A DNA stretch of 18,637 nt from Prevotellaceae bacterium (lineage in GTDB: Bacteria > Bacteroidota > Bacteroidia > Bacteroidales > Bacteroidaceae): the NCBI GenBank assembly GCA_022508635.1, contig JAFLUV010000008.1:6814-25450 (forward strand), given 5' to 3'. The notes beneath the pieces are model-generated. The model did no database searches. It saw only the letters and a program-made list of their open reading frames with translations, and was not told the origin of the DNA. The stretch's first letter is position 1, and every line of letters starts with the position of its first letter. The translations under genes and the position numbers were made by a program. Positions 14,328 to 18,637 of the stretch are shown here, piece by piece.

Positions 14328-15443
14328 CTAACCCACAATCCACTTGCTACCAGGTATCAGAGAGATAACTTTTGTTGTAATGGCACAACAGATAAAGTTC
14401 AGTATCGCAATGACCGGAATAGCGGCCCAAACAGGAATAAGCGGCGATGCCTGACTGCCATTGATAAAGTATCCAGCGATAGGAACAAGGAAGAAGAGGT
14501 GCATCAAATACATGCCGAAGCTCAGTTTGGCAAGTGACGTGATAAACCGTGGTGCCGGCCTATGAATAGTCGAGAAAAGAAGGAAGAGACCATAGGTCGC
14601 AACCAGTACATTCAGCGTACAAAACTCCCAGCTCCACTCCAATGCAGGGGTCTCAATAGCTACGCCTGGTTCACCCTTCAACCAGAAACTCCATCCTGTG
14701 AACGCCGCACCAATGATGAAACAGATGAGTCCGATGATAGCACGTTTATTGTCACTCCAGTCCAGATGGAAACGGACATAATGCGCCAGCACGAGATAAC
14801 CGAGGAAACCGGAACAGTACCAGAGGGCATGGAAGCCGTTCCAAAAACATTCGCCCCACAGCTCGTCACTGACAAAGCGGTGTAGCCAAGGCATGGTTGT
14901 AGACAAAACAAAGATGTACAAAAACAAACGCTCTTCATTCGCCGTTGCCTTTTCAAGCCAAGGTGACACAATAGGGATGAAAAGATAGAGGCTAATAAGA
15001 GGATACATAAACCAGAGATGACCGGCCATTGATGGGAAGTTCCAAGGCAAACGGCAAAAGTCGTTCCACGATGTCTCCCATGTCATACCGCCCCATGCCA
15101 AAGGCAAAAAGCAATAAAGCAACATAAAGACAATCATCGGAGGCAGGATACGAAGAAAACGACGACGATAGAAATCCGTCATACTCACGCCTGCCTTCAT
15201 GGGTACCAGGAGGAATGCACTGATGGTCATAAATAAAGGTACCGACACACGTCCGAAAGCTCCATCGTAGAATGCCACCCAGAAACGGTTGGCGTCGTTG
15301 GCAAGCATTGACATATTGCCCGCCAAACCGCTGTCGTCAGCCCCATAGAAATTCTCACTGGCATGCACCAGCATTACCAAAAAGCATGCGATGACACGAA
15401 TCCAGTCAACGAATGCCACACGTTGTTCTTCTTTTTTAATCAT
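14328..15443 (-). CDS. Acyltransferase-3 family integral membrane protein
   Basis: The product is 371 residues with about ten hydrophobic helices, typical of the OafA/WecH-like acyltransferase-3 family, which transfers acetyl or succinyl groups to surface sugars from the cytoplasmic side. The N-terminal signature is present: FVDWIRVIACFLVMLVHASE with Arg16 and His27 in the family R-x10-H arrangement. SVPLFMTISAFLLVP and the YRRRFLRILPP loop (about residues 91-101) follow. The last helices include KLSFGMYLMHLFFLVPI, another family trait. It overlaps the upstream PH-domain gene by eight bases, so translation is coupled. The acyl donor and acceptor (O-antigen, capsule or other glycan) cannot be inferred; no glycan synthesis genes adjoin it. 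Confidence 0.9.
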   Translation of the reverse strand: MIKKEEQRVAFVDWIRVIACFLVMLVHASENFYGADDSGLAGNMSMLANDANRFWVAFYDGAFGRVSVPLFMTISAFLLVPMKAGVSMTDFYRRRFLRILPPMIVFMLLYCFLPLAWGGMTWETSWNDFCRLPWNFPSMAGHLWFMYPLISLYLFIPIVSPWLEKATANEERLFLYIFVLSTTMPWLHRFVSDELWGECFWNGFHALWYCSGFLGYLVLAHYVRFHLDWSDNKRAIIGLICFIIGAAFTGWSFWLKGEPGVAIETPALEWSWEFCTLNVLVATYGLFLLFSTIHRPAPRFITSLAKLSFGMYLMHLFFLVPIAGYFINGSQASPLIPVWAAIPVIAILNFICCAITTKVISLIPGSKWIVG

Positions 15444-16050
15444 TAGTATTTTGTGTTAAGGTTGTTAGTGAATCTTTCTGTTTATCCTGAGCGTTCAGAG
15501 TGCTCTGAGCATTCGTGCTACTTTGTGCACCTAAGTCATTCTGCCGTACTTTCGGATTCTCACTGATTTTCTTGATAGCAGAGCTAATGACCTTACGCAC
15601 CTGCTTAGGATGCTCTATGCAATGCACTTGGTGCGAAGTGCCACCGCTACCTACCATCTCCACACATCCTGTTCCGATAATACGCTGCCACAGGGACTGG
15701 TAAAAGTTGACCGTCTCAACTCGACCTAAAGGAATCTCTGTCATCTTAATGTTGAAGATACCATCCTTCTGGATAAACCGCGTGTCCGTGATTGCAAATT
15801 CACAACGAGTGCGTACAATGCGACCCAAAATCCATACGATGAAGGCAAGCGCCAACAATACGATACCAGCATAGTTGAGGGCTGTCTTATGTTCAGGATA
15901 GTAGCGGTACGCCGCTACAAAAGCTACTATACCACCCAGGCAAAGCAGAGTGGCAAACAGTGTGTAACGGAATATAGACGACCAGTGAAGCCGTCCGTTG
16001 AAGACAATTTTCTCTCCTTCCTCAAGGTTCTTTTTGATGTAGTTTGCCAT
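15436..16050 (-). CDS. Bacterial PH-domain (DUF304-like) membrane protein
   Basis: The product is 204 residues. A short N-terminal EGEKIVFNGRLHWSSI segment (11-26) resembles the start of bacterial PH-domain proteins of the YdbS type. Two membrane helices follow (about 27-48 and 58-77). A PH-like domain spans about 80-160, with CEFAITDTRFIQKDGIFNIK, EIPLGRVETVNFYQSLWQRI, and GCVEMVGSGGTSHQVHCIEHP. The last 35 residues are a low-complexity Ser/Thr/Asn/Gln tail likely to be disordered. The domain probably faces the cytoplasm; the biochemical role of this family is poorly defined. It overlaps the acyltransferase gene by eight bases and is transcribed first, so the pair probably forms one unit. 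Confidence 0.85.
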   Translation of the reverse strand: MANYIKKNLEEGEKIVFNGRLHWSSIFRYTLFATLLCLGGIVAFVAAYRYYPEHKTALNYAGIVLLALAFIVWILGRIVRTRCEFAITDTRFIQKDGIFNIKMTEIPLGRVETVNFYQSLWQRIIGTGCVEMVGSGGTSHQVHCIEHPKQVRKVISSAIKKISENPKVRQNDLGAQSSTNAQSTLNAQDKQKDSLTTLTQNTND

Positions 16051-16216
16051 AATTTGTACGTTTTGTTTATGCGGATAGTCATATTAGTTTCTACAGATAG
16101 TCCTTCCATTATCCTTTCGTAATGCACCGATACTGATTGCTTTCAATTGGACGAACTCTGAGAAGCAAAAGACAATACCACGCTTCGCTACAGGACGGAA
16201 TATGCCATTTTTTCTG

Positions 16217-16224
16217 CAAATATA
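16217..16224 (-). promoter_or_regulatory. Candidate -7 box for the PH-domain/acyltransferase pair
   Basis: On the minus strand TATATTTG fits TAnnTTTG, but no clear TTG lies 19-20 bases upstream and the implied leader would be about 160 bases. It is offered as the best candidate in the 268-base divergent gap. Confidence 0.35.
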
Positions 16225-16268
16225 GCACTATTTACTCTAAACGCTACCGTTTTTATATAGAAAATGTG

Positions 16269-16276
16269 TATCTTTG
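16269..16276 (+). promoter_or_regulatory. -7 box of the TonB receptor promoter
   Basis: TATCTTTG matches TAnnTTTG and equals the box before the FAS1 gene. The -33 region holds only a T-run (16250-16254) at a short spacing, so the promoter may be weak or activator-dependent. The leader to the GTG start would be about 35 bases. Confidence 0.55.
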
Positions 16277-16318
16277 TGCAACTTACAGCCATAAACGACA
16301 ACAAATACCGACCAATTC

Positions 16319-18490
16319 GTGACACATAAAAAAACAATTGCCAGGCTGCTACTCCTTACCTGCCTAGCACAGACGAGCCTATATGCACAGCAAATAGAAC
16401 CAAGCGATACCATCTTAATGCGCGAGGTGAGTATCAATGGACAGCGTAGCCGCATCAGCTATCGTTTGGATCGCCAACGTATCGATGCAGAACAAGTGCT
16501 GACGGCACAAGGCGGCACTGCCCTTGACGTGCTACGCGCTGTACCCAGCATCACGGTGGATGCCGACGGACAACTCTCCTATCGCGGTAGCCAGAACTTT
16601 CAAGTTTACGTGGACGGCAAGCTCTCGCCACTGACAGGCAGTGAGGCACTTCGGATGATAACCGCAGCCAGCATTCGCGATATAGAGATATTGACAACGC
16701 CTTCTGCCAAGTACAAGACGGACGGTGACGTAGGCATCATTAATATCGTCACGCGGCGCAGCGAGACAGATGGATGGGATGTAGCCGTCAACGGCACAAC
16801 CTCCACATGGGGAACGCTTTCATTAGACACCAAAATTAACTATCGCACCGGACACCATAATATATATATAGGCGGGCAGGGGTCTGACATTCACAATAAA
16901 AGTCAGTTCGAACAGGAGAAACGTACAACAGCAGATGGGACGACAGTCACCTCCTATGCTGACGGTACCCGCTTCCGCGACTTCAGAACCTATATCGGGC
17001 AAGGCGGCTATGAATACGACGACGGGAAGCACCACCACCTGTCCGTTGACCTCCAAGGCGGGCGCACCATCAATCCGCGCGGAGGCGACATGACCTACAA
17101 AACACTTACAAATACACCACCCAACCAGCCAATATCTGCTATCTACGACAGCCATGACCGCTACAAGTTAACAAAGTATCTTTTCCAGACTGCAGCAGAC
17201 TATACGTGGAGGATCAATGAGCGAGGTGATGAACTGAACGCATCGAGCCGCTTGCGCTACGACCGTTTCTCGGAGGAATACACTGAAAGTAACATGTTCA
17301 GTCCCGACGGCAAGCGACAAGAGGGCACACGCGGTTATGAAACAGAACACCATTGGGACTGTGACGGAGCTCTCTCTTACAAATTACATTACCGTCATGA
17401 AGGTACCCTGGAAGTAGGATACCAGTACACGACATACAGCGAGGAAGGCGATTATCGCATCTGCTACTGGGATCTGCCTGAACAGGCGTTCGTCTGGCAG
17501 GACGACCTCTATGCTCCTTTCTACTATCGGCGGCAGACCCACAGTACCTATGCACAGATTAATGACAGCTTCGGACGCTTTCAGTTCGATGCCGGACTAC
17601 GGACAGACCACTTGCGTGACGATATGGATCTGCCTACCATCACCAGTCGCCACCGCCACTATACGGAACTTTATCCCTCGGCTCATTTGGCATACGCCTC
17701 CCCTGCCGCAGGCACCTTCACGCTGGGCTATTCGCGACGTACCAATCGCCCAGGGATTTGGAAGCTGGAACCATACATCACTTACGAGGACTATCACACG
17801 CGTATTATCGGTAACCCTGACCTCCGTTCAGAGTACATTCACTCTGTGGAGCTGTCATGGCGCAAGACGATAGGCACAACAGCATTGATGGCAACGAGCT
17901 TCGCACGCCGCAGGACAGGCGTAGTGGACTATATCCGGCGTGCCTACGATGCAGGTATAACTCTCGATAGCATCATCAATGCAGGCAATGAGTGGCGCGA
18001 GGGACTGGAATTACAAGCCGTTGCAAAGCCGTCCTCATGGTGGCAAGTCACAGTAAACGGCAGCCTCTCCCACTACAATTACCGCGCCACATACGAGGGC
18101 TGTACCAGTGCTCACGCCTGGACAGGCACAGCAGGCTGTATCAATAACTTCCGTCTGGCAAAAAACACTTCCATGCAATTGGACGGACATTTCGTGGGCG
18201 GTGAGTATCTTCCACAAGGCAGAGAGTCTGCTTACGTATACTTTGACCTCGCAGCCCGACAGACACTATTTGACGACAAGTTGCAACTCGGACTTGTCTG
18301 GCATGACATCTTCCACACTGCCCGCTACCATAGTCTTCGCACCTCTGCCCTGCTGAACAGTGAAACGTGGGTGCGTCCCACTTTCCCCAGCATTGCCCTG
18401 AGCGTTTCCTACCGCTTCCGTCAGCCTGCCGCAAAAGCCAAGGAGGGTGCACTGAGAGGCGAAGCTGAGTTCGTCGGAAAGGATTTCTAA
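16319..18490 (+). CDS. TonB-dependent outer membrane receptor (OMP beta-barrel family)
   Basis: The product is 723 residues and starts at GTG. No in-frame ATG lies between the upstream stop at 16292 and the signal peptide, and the next internal Met (in LMREVS) would remove the signal. Residues 1-23 are a signal peptide ending LYA, so mature Gln24 is expected. A plug domain spans about 34-145: VLRAVPSITVDADGQLSYRG, FQVYVDGKLSPL, IRDIEILTTPSAKYKTDG and GIINIVTRR are typical of the OMP_b-brl_3 family of Bacteroidetes receptors. The remainder is barrel, ending with SIALSVSYRF plus an extra tail of about 25 mostly charged residues. No carboxypeptidase-like regulatory domain precedes the plug and no SusD gene follows, so it is not a SusC glycan importer. 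The ligand is unknown. Confidence 0.9.
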   Translation: MTHKKTIARLLLLTCLAQTSLYAQQIEPSDTILMREVSINGQRSRISYRLDRQRIDAEQVLTAQGGTALDVLRAVPSITVDADGQLSYRGSQNFQVYVDGKLSPLTGSEALRMITAASIRDIEILTTPSAKYKTDGDVGIINIVTRRSETDGWDVAVNGTTSTWGTLSLDTKINYRTGHHNIYIGGQGSDIHNKSQFEQEKRTTADGTTVTSYADGTRFRDFRTYIGQGGYEYDDGKHHHLSVDLQGGRTINPRGGDMTYKTLTNTPPNQPISAIYDSHDRYKLTKYLFQTAADYTWRINERGDELNASSRLRYDRFSEEYTESNMFSPDGKRQEGTRGYETEHHWDCDGALSYKLHYRHEGTLEVGYQYTTYSEEGDYRICYWDLPEQAFVWQDDLYAPFYYRRQTHSTYAQINDSFGRFQFDAGLRTDHLRDDMDLPTITSRHRHYTELYPSAHLAYASPAAGTFTLGYSRRTNRPGIWKLEPYITYEDYHTRIIGNPDLRSEYIHSVELSWRKTIGTTALMATSFARRRTGVVDYIRRAYDAGITLDSIINAGNEWREGLELQAVAKPSSWWQVTVNGSLSHYNYRATYEGCTSAHAWTGTAGCINNFRLAKNTSMQLDGHFVGGEYLPQGRESAYVYFDLAARQTLFDDKLQLGLVWHDIFHTARYHSLRTSALLNSETWVRPTFPSIALSVSYRFRQPAAKAKEGALRGEAEFVGKDF

Positions 18491-18495
18491 CCATT

Positions 18496-18518
18496 CCTCA
18501 GAAACAAAGGTTTTGAGG
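18496..18518 (+). terminator. First hairpin after the TonB receptor gene
   Basis: CCTCAGAAAC and GGTTTTGAGG pair over ten positions (one G-U, one mismatch) with a three-base loop, starting five bases after the stop codon. It is followed by GC-rich sequence, so it may protect the mRNA end rather than terminate. Confidence 0.4.
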
Positions 18519-18555
18519 CCCGGGCTCAAGCATGCTAACAAATAATTTGAGGCTT

Positions 18556-18582
18556 CCCGGAATGCTGACTCAGCGTTTCGGG
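18556..18582 (+). terminator. Second hairpin after the TonB receptor gene, likely terminator
   Basis: CCCGGAATGCTGA and TCAGCGTTTCGGG pair over up to 13 positions (two G-U) around a single central base; the realistic loop is five to seven bases. AT-rich sequence follows but without a uniform T-run. It is the better terminator candidate of the two. Confidence 0.55.
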
Positions 18583-18615
18583 ATTGTAAATATAGCTTCT
18601 CCTATTTGTTACTAT

Positions 18616-18631
18616 ACAATTATAAAATTGT
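18616..18631. repeat. AT-rich inverted repeat near the right edge
   Basis: ACAATT-ATAA-AATTGT is a perfect six-base inverted repeat with a four-base spacer. It may belong to the control region of the next gene outside the window; nothing more can be said. Confidence 0.35.
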
Positions 18632-18637
18632 TACCTT

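Noticed and set aside
16328..16334. Seven-A run near the start of the TonB receptor gene
   Set aside because: It encodes the Lys-Lys of the signal peptide; a run of seven is common in such sequence and is weak evidence for slippage.
16858..16872. AT dinucleotide run inside the TonB receptor gene, as a phase-variation tract
   Set aside because: The run is only about six units and encodes ordinary Ile/Tyr codons; too short to suggest slippage without strain comparison.

Overview
The window looks like a chromosomal piece of a member of the order Bacteroidales, most likely a Prevotella-type organism. Three things point there. Several intergenic gaps carry the Bacteroidetes promoter signature (a -7 box TAnnTTTG, with TTG/TTTG about 19-20 bases upstream in the best cases). 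Start codons lack strong Shine-Dalgarno sequences. The gene content is typical: a GH92 mannosidase, a DUF1080 protein, SPII lipoproteins, a type II glutaminyl cyclase, a FAS1 lipoprotein and an OMP beta-barrel TonB receptor. The species assignment is inference.

Layout. (1) 1-4942, minus strand: a four-gene run transcribed right to left. It encodes a Tat-exported Gfo/Idh/MocA oxidoreductase, a secreted DUF1080 (3-keto-glycoside hydrolase family) protein, a secreted GH92 alpha-mannosidase, and the start of a probable GH76 alpha-1,6-mannanase cut by the left edge. A promoter is visible just upstream of the oxidoreductase. The set suggests alpha-mannan or mannoside breakdown combined with oxidative (3-keto) glycoside cleavage. 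(2) 5193-10003, plus strand: one compact operon with a near-consensus promoter. It encodes an Lrp/AsnC regulator, a C26 glutamine amidotransferase-like hydrolase fused to an M19 dipeptidase, a lipoprotein glutaminyl cyclase, SufE and a DusB-type tRNA-dihydrouridine synthase. Three junctions overlap by 4-8 bases or nearly so. It ends at a strong bidirectional hairpin shared with the convergent next gene. (3) 10112-11284, minus strand: a lipoprotein aldose 1-epimerase with a promoter and a leader hairpin. (4) 11285-12071: a 787-base gene-free stretch holding an eight-unit, 22-base tandem repeat in which almost every unit is a GGGA-N6-TCCC dyad with a different core, followed by a perfect 18-base palindrome. 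(5) 12072-14213, plus strand: a large lipoprotein with one clear and one degenerate FAS1 domain, with its own promoter and a terminator. (6) 14328-16050, minus strand: an overlapping pair, a bacterial PH-domain membrane protein followed by an acyltransferase-3 membrane protein. (7) 16319-18490, plus strand: a TonB-dependent receptor starting at GTG, followed by two hairpins.

Most interesting points: the 22-base dyad array; related hairpins placed 17-23 bases before three minus-strand start codons; the oxidoreductase + DUF1080 + mannosidase gene set; the C26-M19 fusion; and the presence of glutaminyl cyclase together with secreted proteins whose predicted mature N-terminus is Gln. No rRNA, tRNA, insertion sequence or CRISPR array was seen.
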